Part shown: one piece after another, positions 25,907-34,700 of the stretch
How the letters are laid out: each line of letters opens with the position of its first letter
How positions within the stretch are numbered: the first letter of the stretch is position 1
Origin: Streptomyces sp. NBC_01750
GTDB taxonomy: Bacteria; Actinomycetota; Actinomycetes; Streptomycetales; Streptomycetaceae
Direction of reading: 5' to 3'
NCBI RefSeq assembly: GCF_035918095.1
Contig: NZ_CP109137.1
Span: 5,954,001-6,018,000, forward strand
Length of the DNA stretch: 64,000 nucleotides
Made by a program: the position numbers and the translations under genes
The notes under the pieces: generated by a model
Seen by the model: the letters and a program-made list of their open reading frames with translations, nothing else
What the model was told of the DNA's origin: nothing
The model's database searches: none

Positions 25907-26758
25907 TCAGAGCACCTTTCCGGTGGGGGCTGCGTCGTGCGGTTCGTCCTCCGCGGGCGGCCGGCGGAGCAGCGCGATGGAACCGGAGACGGTCGTCGCC
26001 TTGAGCGTCCCCGTGCCCGCGCCCAACGTGCCGGTGATCTTCTTCGCGCCCCACTGTCCGCTGACCCGCAGGTCGTCGAAGGCGTTGGAGACCGCGCCGC
26101 TCGCGGTGTTCGCCTCGACCTGCGCGTCCGCGGGGTGCGGCAGCCGGATCGCGACCTCGCCGGAGACGCTGGTCAGCCGGATGTCCGTCGGCTTCCCGCC
26201 CGGGTCGAGGTCGATGACCATGTCGCCGCTGACGGATTCGGCCCGTACGGAGGAACCCGAGCCCTCGATCACGGTCAGATCGCCGGAGACCGAGTTGTAG
26301 CGGAGGTCGCCGGTGACGGACTGGGCCTCCAGGTTGCCGGAGACGGATTCGGCGCGGACCGCGCCGGAGACACCGACGAGAGTGGTGTCGCCGCTGACGC
26401 CGCGTATGGCGGTGGGCCCCTGGATGCCGGAGACGACGGCTGCGGCGCCGACGACGCCGACCTCGACGGACGAGCCGGCCGGGACGGCGAGGGAGACGAC
26501 GGCACTGCGGTGCCAGCCCTTGCGGTCGAGCCACTTGAGGAAGCCCTTCCAAGGCAGGTCCTCGTACGCGACGGTGAGGGTGGAGCCCTGCTGGGTCACG
26601 ATCAGCGGGGGTCCCTCGACCTCGGAGATCTCCAGGCGGGCGGAACCTTCGTCCGTGCCCACGACGTTGACCGTTCCGTTGACGATACGCACGTTGAGTG
26701 CCGTCACCGGGTCGTCGAAGGTGAGCTTCTTCGGCTCTGCGACGGACCACTCGGACAT
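25907..26758 (-). CDS. DUF4097-type beta-strand repeat protein
   Basis: A 283-residue all-beta protein with successive short strands: TAIRGVSGDTTLVGVSG, VRAESVSGNLEAQSVTGD, LTVIEGSGSSVRAESVSGD and similar. This right-handed repeat is characteristic of DUF4097/adhesin-like families. There is no signal peptide or membrane helix, so it is predicted cytoplasmic despite the adhesin name. ATG 26758 has GGGAGG upstream. First gene of the operon with PadR. DUF4097 proteins are often paired with PadR or anti-sigma-like partners; the molecular role is unknown. Confidence 0.85.
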   Translation of the reverse strand: MSEWSVAEPKKLTFDDPVTALNVRIVNGTVNVVGTDEGSARLEISEVEGPPLIVTQQGSTLTVAYEDLPWKGFLKWLDRKGWHRSAVVSLAVPAGSSVEVGVVGAAAVVSGIQGPTAIRGVSGDTTLVGVSGAVRAESVSGNLEAQSVTGDLRYNSVSGDLTVIEGSGSSVRAESVSGDMVIDLDPGGKPTDIRLTSVSGEVAIRLPHPADAQVEANTASGAVSNAFDDLRVSGQWGAKKITGTLGAGTGTLKATTVSGSIALLRRPPAEDEPHDAAPTGKVL

Positions 26759-26791
26759 GGTGCGACCTCCCTGGGTCGGCCGTGACGCAAC

Positions 26792-26840
26792 ATATCGCGT
26801 CTCTTGCTGAACACGATATATCGCGGTTGCGCTGTGTCAA
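26792..26840 (-). promoter_or_regulatory. Promoter and palindromic operator of the DUF4097-padR operon
   Basis: On the minus strand a perfect -35 TTGACA (26840-26835) is followed after 16 bases by -10 TATCGT (26818-26813). The perfect palindrome CGATATATCG (26814-26823) overlaps the -10, and a second half-site, ATATCGCG, lies downstream at 26792-26799. Such AT-rich ATATCG motifs are unusual in this genome and fit a PadR operator that would block polymerase. Confidence 0.75.
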
Positions 26841-26940
26841 GCGACAAGGCGGCATCCCGGTGCGTAGGTGAGGTGTCATCGGGCGCCATGCGAGCCCCAT
26901 TGAGCTTCATATGGGGGCAAATTGGCCTAGCGTATGGGCC

Positions 26941-27747
26941 ATGGACGCGACATCCGTGGGAGCGCTGCTGCTGTGCCGGGCGGAACCTGACGCCGTACGG
27001 CAACCGGCCCATCTGTTGCGCGAACGGCAGCTCCTCGTCGCGGCCGGCGACGAGTGGAGCGTGCTGGTCCCGGAGGGCAAGCCGTGGCTGGACGGCGGCG
27101 AACCGGTGGACCGGGTACTGGCGGGCTGGGCCGCGGCGCTCGCGGTCGGTGCGAACTGGCCGGTGCTCGCGCTGTGGTGGGACGGCGACCGGGCCGGGTT
27201 CACGCTGGCGTCCGGATTCCGCCGGACGGTCGGGTACGTGTGGCTGGCGGACGGGACGCCGGTCGGCGAGGACGAGGCGATGCGGACGTTCGCGGCGCGG
27301 CTCGGCCTCGATCCGGTGCTGGACCTGCAGGCGCTGGAGTCGCTCACGCTGCCCGACCCGGGGGCGGACGCGCGGGCCCGGCTGCTGGGCCTGATCGCGG
27401 TCCTGGCCCGGTCGGGCCTGGCCCTGCCGACGGGACTCGGCCCCGGCGAACCGGCCGACCGGCTGCGGTCGGTCGCGCGTGCGCAGGGCGCGGAGACGGT
27501 GGAGTGGTCCGGCTGGCGCGATGCGGTACGGGCGGAACTGGACGCGGTGGAGGAGGGCCCGCTGGGCCCCTGGCTCCGTGGCCCGAAGGCCCGTGTCCTG
27601 GGCGCGGCCCAGCTGGCGGCGGGGGTACCGCTGGCGGTCTGGGGGCTGCGGCGGCGTAGCGGGGGGTGGGTGGTCGCGGGGGCGGTGCTGATGGGGCATG
27701 GGGTACTGGGGCTGGTGTACGACCGGATGCGGGGGCGTCGGGGGTAG
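26941..27747 (+). CDS. Hypothetical protein with two C-terminal membrane helices
   Basis: A 268-residue protein. The first ~215 residues are soluble and Trp/Asp-rich (WSVLVPEGKPWLDGG, VLALWWDGDRAGFTLASGF). The last ~45 hold two hydrophobic segments (VLGAAQLAAGVPLAVWGL and WVVAGAVLMGHGVLGLVYD) before a basic end. ATG 26941 lies eight bases after TAGCGT (26928-26933), a plausible -10, so leaderless. It is divergent from the DUF4097-padR operon across ~180 bp. No known family recognised. Confidence 0.7.
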   Translation: MDATSVGALLLCRAEPDAVRQPAHLLRERQLLVAAGDEWSVLVPEGKPWLDGGEPVDRVLAGWAAALAVGANWPVLALWWDGDRAGFTLASGFRRTVGYVWLADGTPVGEDEAMRTFAARLGLDPVLDLQALESLTLPDPGADARARLLGLIAVLARSGLALPTGLGPGEPADRLRSVARAQGAETVEWSGWRDAVRAELDAVEEGPLGPWLRGPKARVLGAAQLAAGVPLAVWGLRRRSGGWVVAGAVLMGHGVLGLVYDRMRGRRG

Positions 27748-27889
27748 TCCGGCGCGTGCGGCGGGCCTGTGCCCCACCCCGCCCCTTCCCGGACCGGGGC
27801 TCCGCCCCGGACCCCACTCCTGAGACCCCACTCCTCAGACGCCGGAGGGGCTGGAACTCAGCCTTTCCGGAAGCCGGGGCGCATCCCGG

Positions 27890-28072
27890 TTACTCGTCCT
27901 CGTCCTCGTCGTCCAGCCGCGCCAGCCACGTGGCCAGGCGCTCCACCGGGACCTCGAAGTCCGGGTTGAGGTCCACAAACGTACGAAGCTGTTCGGCGAG
28001 CCACTCGAAAGTGACCTCCTCCTCGCCGCGTCGCTTCTCCAGCTCCTCGATGCCGCGATCGGTGAAATACAA
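27890..28072 (-). CDS. Small conserved protein (DUF6104-like)
   Basis: A 60-residue acidic protein, MYFTDRGIEELEKRRGEEE onward, ending in an Asp/Glu run. It closely resembles a small, strongly conserved Streptomyces family catalogued as DUF6104 (from memory). No signal peptide or membrane segment. Predicted helical, with FEWLAEQLRTFVDL and VERLATWLARL. Function unknown. It is convergent with the upstream hypothetical gene and divergent from the conflict-system operon. Confidence 0.8.
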   Translation of the reverse strand: MYFTDRGIEELEKRRGEEEVTFEWLAEQLRTFVDLNPDFEVPVERLATWLARLDDEDEDE

Positions 28073-28224
28073 GACATGCTCCTGGTACTGACGGGGTCTA
28101 CCCCCAGATTACGGCGACTTCCGACTCTCCCCTGCAACCGTGCAGGCCAGTAACGTCGTCGCCATTGCCGCAGAACCCAAATGCGTTGTCACAAGGGTGA
28201 GTTGGCCGTGGAGACGGGGGGACC

Positions 28225-28674
28225 GTGAACGGACGCGTCCAGCAGATCGAATTGCCCGGGGGAGCCGTTGTGCTCGCCCGGCTGTCCACGGCCGGCGCCG
28301 GCGGATACGGCGAGGACGACGAGGACGTCGGCTTCGTCGAGAACGTCACCGCCAAGGTCCAGCAGCTCGACCGGCTGATCACCGAGGTGGGCGCCTCCGT
28401 CCTCGAGGCCGCGGCCGCGGCCAGGCCGGACGAGGCCAGCGTCACCTTCGGCGTCGAGCTCACCGCCAAGTCCGGGGTCGCCCTCGCCGTACTCGCCGCG
28501 GGGGAGGCCAAAGCATCCGTCCAGGTCACCCTCACCTGGAAGCTGAAGGATCAGCCGGCCCAGGATCCCGCCCGGGACCCGGCCCGAGATCCCGCCCGGG
28601 ACCCGGCCCAGGACCCCGCCCGGGACCCGGCGGTCCCGCACCCTGCCCCCGGCCCGGGTACCAGGACTCCATGA
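28225..28674 (+). CDS. Trypsin-co-occurring domain 1 (Trypco1/CU044_2847-like) protein
   Basis: A 149-residue protein whose first ~110 residues match the Trypco1 pattern: VQQIELPGGAVVLARL, a helix with VQQLDRLITEVGASVLEAA, then SVTFGVELTAKSGV and KASVQVTLTWK. The family co-occurs with trypsin-like proteases in predicted conflict systems; biochemical role unknown. The C-terminus is six repeats of (Q/R)DPA encoded by 12-bp DNA units, then a Pro-rich end. GTG 28225 is preceded by a G-rich run. The stop overlaps the protease start (ATGA), so the two are coupled. Confidence 0.8.
   Translation: MNGRVQQIELPGGAVVLARLSTAGAGGYGEDDEDVGFVENVTAKVQQLDRLITEVGASVLEAAAAARPDEASVTFGVELTAKSGVALAVLAAGEAKASVQVTLTWKLKDQPAQDPARDPARDPARDPAQDPARDPAVPHPAPGPGTRTP
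28561..28632 (+). repeat. Six 12-bp in-frame tandem repeats
   Basis: Units alternate between CAGGATCCCGCC-like and CGGGACCCGGCC, giving a 12-bp period with a 24-bp higher order. They encode Gln/Arg-Asp-Pro-Ala six times in the tail of the Trypco1-like protein. Copy number is likely variable between strains. Confidence 0.9.
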
Positions 28675-30674
28675 GCGATTCCGACTCCTTCATCGACGCC
28701 CTGACCCGCGCTGCAACCGTCCACCTCACGCCCGCGCGGCAAGGGCCGGACACCGTCACCATGTGGGGCAGCGGCTTCTTTGTGGCGCCCGGCTGGGTGC
28801 TGACCTGCGCGCACGTCCTCGCCCCCCATCTCAAGGGCGACCCGGCACGCGTCTTCCACCTCCGTGGCAGCGAAGTGAACGGCGGCGAGCCCCTCGAGGC
28901 GCAGCTCTCCTGCTGGCTGCTCGACGGAGAGCCGCGTGCCGAGCAGCGGGTACCCGTCGAGCAGGATCTCGCCCTGGTGCAGCTCGTCGAGCCCGACGTC
29001 GAGCACGAATGCGTCTGGCTCACCGACCGCACCGAGTACCCCGGCGGCCGCGGCATCGTCCAGGGCTACCGGCCCGAGCAGCAGGAGGACGGAGCCGCGA
29101 AGCGTGCCGTGCGGTGGAAGGCCACCGCCAGGATCAACGGATTCGACGACGACTACGGGATGCGATTCCGGCCAGAGGCGGAGTTCCCCAAGGGCGGCTC
29201 GGGCTCACCGGTCCTCGACGCCCATACCGGCGCCGTCGTCGGCGTCCTCAAGTCCCGGCGCGTCAGCAGGGACGGCGGCATGGCCATCGCCGCCACCGCC
29301 CTGCGCCGTTTCGGCCCCACGTATCAGCTCGTCATGGCCGCACACGACCGCTGGCACGGCCAGTCCCCGAAGGTCACCGGGCACAACTGGATCGAGCGCC
29401 AGGACCGGCTCCCGGGCGCCGGCGTGCACACCAGCGGCGAGCAGTGGGGCCCGGTCGACCGGCGCGAGGCACTGAGCCTGCTCGCCGGAGTACACCCGCC
29501 GGCCGGTATCCGCCCCGTCGCCGAGCTTGCCAAGAAGGCCCGCGGTGGCGTCGCCCCGCCGCCCGGGCAGCTGCTGCCGCGTATCTGGCGCGACGGACAC
29601 GGCCTGCTGTACGAGGCGGGGCAGCCCGTCGCCGCCATCGCCGCGCTGCACTACCTCCAGCTGGTGGTGGAGTACGAGCGCAGCCGCGGCGCCGAAGCCG
29701 CGCCGCTCGCCGAATGGGTGGCCCGGCGGCTTCAGGAGGTGCCCCGGATAGTGCACACCGTGGTGACCCAGGCGACGCTGCCGCCCGGACTCGTGCACCC
29801 GCGCACCGCCGGCGGCCAGGACCGGATCGTCGTCCGCTATCCGCGGCCCGGCGACGGCTCAGCCGTTGTCATCGTCGAACTGGAGCCGGTCTGCGACGCC
29901 CGGCCCACCCGCTTCTACTGGCGGATCCGGGTCGACGACGGCCATGACGTCAACGAGCCGCTGCACGAGGAGCAGACGGGCGACGGCGTCCCGCCCGAGC
30001 AGCTCGTCCAGAAGCTGCGCGGCGCGCTGGACGAGGTCTTCGCCTCGGTCGATTCGCCCGGTGCCCCGGCCCCGCTCGAAGTCGCCCTGCCCGCGGACCA
30101 TTTCGACACCGCCGTGCACCGCTGGCAGCTCACCGAGATGGCCCGGCTGCACCATCCGGCGTACGTCGGCGTACGACGGATGGTGGTGCTGCGTGACCTT
30201 GCGAGACGAGGAGAACCGGACACCGTTTGGCTGCGCCGCTGGGAGGGGATGCTGGCCGCCGAGGCGCTCACCGCCTGCCGGACTCCGCCGCAGCGCCAGG
30301 TCCCCCGGCCCCGCCACTTCGAGGAAATGCCGCCGTCCGCCGTACCCGTCCTGTGCCGGCCCGCAGGCAGGGGCGTCGGACGGAGAGCCATCGGCATGGC
30401 ACTTCAGGCCGGACACGGCATCGCCCTCTGGCACACCGACGGCCATCCCGACCACGGTTGTACGGAGTTCTGCGAGGACGTGCACCAGGGCGCGGCCGTA
30501 CTGCTCGCACAGACCGCGGGCGCGATTGAGCTTCCCGACCGGCTGCGCCGTATCCGGGACGACATCAGCGGATCGAGGAACAGCACACACTGGGCGGAGG
30601 GGGTGGCCATGCTTTACGACGACCCGAGCCGCCCGCTGCCGGCCGACGACAGCGCACCGGTGGACTCCCCATGA
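28671..30674 (+). CDS. Trypsin-like protease fused to a probable VMAP-C domain
   Basis: A 667-residue cytoplasmic protein (no signal peptide). Residues ~15-225 are a trypsin-like protease with His48 (LTCAHVL), Asp99 (EQDLALVQL) and Ser177 (PKGGSGSPV). A Pro-rich linker and a helical middle segment (DRREALSLLAGVHPPAGI, LLPRIWRDGHGLLYEAGQP) lead to a C-terminal domain (~340-640, RIVVRYPRPGDGSAVVIVEL to GHGIALWHTDGH and the Cys in GCTEFCEDV). That domain resembles the C-terminal domain of vWA-MoxR-associated proteins. The start at ATG 28671 overlaps the Trypco1 stop. With MoxR and vWA genes downstream it forms a ternary system in which the ATPase would control the protease or effector. The VMAP-C call is by pattern and context. 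Confidence 0.82.
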   Translation: MSDSDSFIDALTRAATVHLTPARQGPDTVTMWGSGFFVAPGWVLTCAHVLAPHLKGDPARVFHLRGSEVNGGEPLEAQLSCWLLDGEPRAEQRVPVEQDLALVQLVEPDVEHECVWLTDRTEYPGGRGIVQGYRPEQQEDGAAKRAVRWKATARINGFDDDYGMRFRPEAEFPKGGSGSPVLDAHTGAVVGVLKSRRVSRDGGMAIAATALRRFGPTYQLVMAAHDRWHGQSPKVTGHNWIERQDRLPGAGVHTSGEQWGPVDRREALSLLAGVHPPAGIRPVAELAKKARGGVAPPPGQLLPRIWRDGHGLLYEAGQPVAAIAALHYLQLVVEYERSRGAEAAPLAEWVARRLQEVPRIVHTVVTQATLPPGLVHPRTAGGQDRIVVRYPRPGDGSAVVIVELEPVCDARPTRFYWRIRVDDGHDVNEPLHEEQTGDGVPPEQLVQKLRGALDEVFASVDSPGAPAPLEVALPADHFDTAVHRWQLTEMARLHHPAYVGVRRMVVLRDLARRGEPDTVWLRRWEGMLAAEALTACRTPPQRQVPRPRHFEEMPPSAVPVLCRPAGRGVGRRAIGMALQAGHGIALWHTDGHPDHGCTEFCEDVHQGAAVLLAQTAGAIELPDRLRRIRDDISGSRNSTHWAEGVAMLYDDPSRPLPADDSAPVDSP

Positions 30675-30768
30675 GGAGCCGCCGCCGAGCAGTGGGACGG
30701 CAGGGCGGTGGGTACGTAACCGACGTGGTCCGCCACGGGTCCCACCGACCGCCGACGAGGAGCGAGCG

Positions 30769-31770
30769 ATGGACGACTGGCTGATCTACCGTGGCGTCGG
30801 CGCGCCGGATCCCGACCGGATCCGGCGACTTCCGCCGCCGCCGCCCTGGCGCGCCTTCTCGGGAGAGCCGCTGCCCGACCCGGCGCCGCCGATCGACACC
30901 TCGTCGACCCGGCGGCTCGGCGAGCGGGTCGAGGCCCCGCCCGCCCAGGACGCCGAAGCCCTCGAACTGATCAATGCGGCCCTGTACTTGAGGCGCCCGC
31001 TCCTCGTCACCGGTGAGCCGGGCTCCGGCAAGTCGACGCTCGCGCACTCCGTCGCGTACGAACTCGGCCTCGGCCGGGTGCTCCAGTGGCCCATCGTCAG
31101 CCGCACCGAGCTGAAGGACGGGCTGTACACCTACGACGCGATCGGCCGGCTCCAGGACGCCCAGCTCGCCGAGCGCCAGGCCGACGACATCGGCCGGTAC
31201 ATCAGGCTCGGGCCGCTGGGCACCGCGCTGCTGCCCGCCGAGCGGCCCCGCGTGCTGCTCATCGATGAGCTCGACAAGAGCGACATCGACCTGCCGAACG
31301 ATCTGCTCAACGTGGTGGAGGAGGGGGAGTTCGCGCTCCCGGAGCTGGAACGGATGGCCGACCGGCCCGGTCAGGACGAGGTGCGGGTGCTCACCGACGA
31401 CGGCCGCCGGGCGCCGGTGCGGGACGGCCGGGTGCGCTGTCACGCGTTCCCCTTCGTGGTGATGACCAGCAATGGCGAGCGTGACTTCCCGGCCCCGCTG
31501 CTGCGCCGCTGTATCCATCTGCATCTCGACCCGCCCCGGGACGAGCGGCTGGCCGCGATGGTCCAGGCGCACTTCGGCGCGGGGTCCGACGAGCGGAACC
31601 TCGATCTGATCGGCCAGTTCACCCGGGAGGACGGCGACGGCGAACTGCGCCCCACCGACCAGCTGCTGAATGCGATATTCCTCACGCAGCACGCGGTACG
31701 TGAGGAGCCGGGGCGGCGCGAGGAGATAGCCGAGCTGCTGATACGTCCTCTCGAGACCAGGCAGCGGTGA
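30769..31770 (+). CDS. MoxR-type AAA+ ATPase
   Basis: A 333-residue AAA+ ATPase. A Pro-rich N-terminus (~1-55) precedes the ATPase core: Walker A TGEPGSGKST (K88), Walker B RVLLIDELDKSD (D166, E167), sensor 1 VVMTSNGERDF and an Arg finger in APLLRRCIHLHL. MoxR proteins work as chaperone-like partners of vWA proteins. ATG 30769 has an AGGAG site. It starts 94 bp after the protease gene and ends 4 bp before the vWA gene, so it is tightly linked to the latter. Confidence 0.92.
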   Translation: MDDWLIYRGVGAPDPDRIRRLPPPPPWRAFSGEPLPDPAPPIDTSSTRRLGERVEAPPAQDAEALELINAALYLRRPLLVTGEPGSGKSTLAHSVAYELGLGRVLQWPIVSRTELKDGLYTYDAIGRLQDAQLAERQADDIGRYIRLGPLGTALLPAERPRVLLIDELDKSDIDLPNDLLNVVEEGEFALPELERMADRPGQDEVRVLTDDGRRAPVRDGRVRCHAFPFVVMTSNGERDFPAPLLRRCIHLHLDPPRDERLAAMVQAHFGAGSDERNLDLIGQFTREDGDGELRPTDQLLNAIFLTQHAVREEPGRREEIAELLIRPLETRQR

Positions 31771-31774
31771 CGAA

Positions 31775-34700
31775 GTGAAAGCCGCCCATCCGCTCCCCGG
31801 CGCGCTGACCGCGCTGGTCACGCGGTTGCGCGAGGCCGAACTGAAGCCGACTGCCGAGGAGTTGGCCGACGCCCTGTGGCTGTCCCGCTTTGTACCGGCG
31901 GCCGCTTCCCGCGACCCCGGCGCCGCGCCCGCCGGGCCCGCCGGACCGCAGCCGGTGAACCCGGCTCCCGTGGACGTCGCCAAGACGTCCGCGCCCTCGT
32001 CGTTCACGCCGGGCCCGGTGCCGCGCACCCGGATCGACCTGTTCGGGCCCGCGCAGTCGGGCGGCGCGGCCGGCGGCGTACCGGACGGAGGTCTGCGGAG
32101 GGTTCCCGTGCCGGCCGCCGCCGTACTCCCCGACGCGCTCGCACTGCAGCGCGCCCTGCGGCCGCTGCAGCGCTACCGGCCGCCCATGCGCCTGGTGCGC
32201 CGCGAGCTCGACGAGGTCGCGACGGCCGACCGGGCCGCCGACACCGGACTGGTGGTGCCGGTGCTTTCCGCGGTACGGCGGCGCGAGGCACGTCTCGCCC
32301 TCGTCATGGACGTCTCCTCGTCCAATGTCGTGTGGAAGAAGGCACTCGACGAGCTGCGGCAGGTATGCGAACGCGCCGGAGCCTTCCGCGAGATCGCCGT
32401 CCACCAGGTGCGCGAGGACGAGCCCGCCCCGGCCCAGCTCGGCGACCCCACAGGACGGCAGCTGACCCTGGTGCTCAGCGACTGCGCGGGCCCCATGTGG
32501 CGCAGCGGCCGGATGCAGCGGCTGCTGCACATCTGGGCGTCGACCGCGCCGGTCGCCGTGGTGCAGCCGCTGCCGCAGCACATGTGGCGGCGTACGCATC
32601 TGCCCGCACGGCCCGGACTGCTGCGGCGGCGGGAAGGACCCGCCGGACGGCTGGAGTTCAATCCGCAGTACGGCGGTGCCGAGGGAGGCATTCCGGTGCC
32701 CGTGCTCGCGCTGCGCCGCTCCTCCTTCGAGGCCTGGACGCAGCTGGTGGCCGGCGCCACCGGCCAGTCGCTGAACGCCGCGGCGGGCCTGGTCAGAAGC
32801 CGTCACGAGCCGGCCGTCGGCCGGGCCCGTACGGCATGGGACATCGACGCGGCCGAGCGGGTGCGGGCCTTTCGCAGGACCGCGTCACCGGCCGCCGCAC
32901 AGCTCGCGGTCTATCTCTCTGCGGTGCCGCTCGTCCTTCCCGTGATGCAGCTCGTCCAGCGCGCGATGCTGGTCCGCAGCAGTCCCGATGTGCTGGCGGA
33001 GGTGCTGCTCAGCGGGCTGCTGCGACGCGACGACACGGGCCCGGCCGAGGACGACGGCGGCCCCTCCTACAGCTTCCTGGCCGGCGTACGCGAAGAGCTG
33101 CTCGGCCAACTGGGCGCGAGCAGCGCGGCGTTGGTGCTCAAGCACTGCTCCGAGTACGTCGAGACGCGCTACGGGCGTACGGTACGGAACTTCCCGGCCA
33201 TGGCCGCGGCCTTTCTCGCCGGCTCGGTGGACCCGAGGCCCGTGGTCCTGAGCAGTCCGGACAGCCGCGGCCTTTCCGCCTTCGCGCAGGTGTCGGCACA
33301 GGTGCTGCGGAGGCTCGGCGCGGCCGAGCGGACCGCCCCACCCGGCCGTCCGCCGGGCGAGGGACCGGCCGGACTGGTGGCACAGGCGCGCGCCTGCCTG
33401 GCGCATTTCGGCGAGTACGGGACCGTACGCGACCTGGACGCGGCGATCCAGCTGCTCGGCTCGGCCACCCAGGCCGAACGGCGCACCACCGAACGGGCCG
33501 CGCTCTACGGGGAGCTGGCCGAGGCCCTGTTGCGGCGCTGGCTGGTGCGCCCGCTCCCGGAGGACCTGCGCGAGGCGCTCGACGCCGCCCAGAACGCGAT
33601 CACCGGGAAGCCACAGGCGCATCTGACGCTGGCGCAGGTGCTGGAGGCGATGGCGGACGAGGTGGAGGCGGGCCGGCTCAGCCCCCAGCTGATACCGGAG
33701 TGGGTACGGGTACAGACTGCCGGGAAGGCCCATGACACGGGCCTGGTGGCGTCGGTACTGCTGTCGACCGCGGACACGAGTCTCACCGAGCTGACCGACA
33801 CCACTCCACGGTCGGAAGGCGCGCGGCTGCTCGCTCGGACCGCCGCGGCGGCCAGGATCCGCGTGCTGCGGCGTCTTGCGGTGACCGGCGCACCGTACGC
33901 GCTGCGCGGCCCCGGCCGGCCCGAGGACTGGTTCACCGGCACTCTGCGGACCGCGCTCTCCGTCGTCCGTCTGCTGCTGGCCGACGAACACCGGGAGTCC
34001 GCGCTGCTCATCAGGGGCGGACTGCTGCTCGAACTGGCCCGCCACCACCGGGGCGAGGGCCCGGTGGCCAGGGACGCCGACGAGCAGGACCGGATCGCCG
34101 CCCGCGCCTTCGCCGACCGGGCCGACAACGATCTGCACGCCGGCATCGACGGACTCGACTGGGACGCCGTCCCGCAGGCGGAGCTCTGCCGCGCCTGGCT
34201 GGACTACGCCGACGCCATCGAGTTCGCCCACGAGGACCTGGACGACGACGACAGGCTGCGTATCCTGCAGGCCCTCGACCAGGCGCGCCGGCATGTGGGC
34301 AAGGACGAGGAGGCCGAGGCCGGCTGTCTGCTGCGGATGGCCCGCGTGCTGGAGCAGCGGTACGCGTCCACCGGCGGCTGGGTGCACCGCGACTCGGCGA
34401 TCGCCGCCTGGACCTCAGCGCTGCCGCTGTTGCCTCCGGGCGATCCCCGCCGCGCCGTGATCCTCACCGCACTCGGCAGGCAGCTGGCCGAGCGCGGCGT
34501 GGACAAGGACTCGGCCGTCGATGTGCACGCGGCCGTACGGGCGCTGCGCGGCGCCATCGAGGAGACACCCGGCGGCGATCCGGAGCTGCCGCGTCGCAGG
34601 GCCCTGCTGGGCCATGCGTACATCGAGCGCTTCCGTGCCGAGGAAGCGGTCGCCGACCTCCACGAGGCGGACTGGGCCCTGGGCGCGACGGCCCGCGGCG

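Noticed and set aside
28140..28670. N-terminal extension of the trypsin-VMAP protein
   Set aside because: The in-frame upstream stretch overlaps the Trypco1-like gene in another phase, has Arg-rich non-domain sequence, and ATG 28671 forms a standard ATGA overlap.
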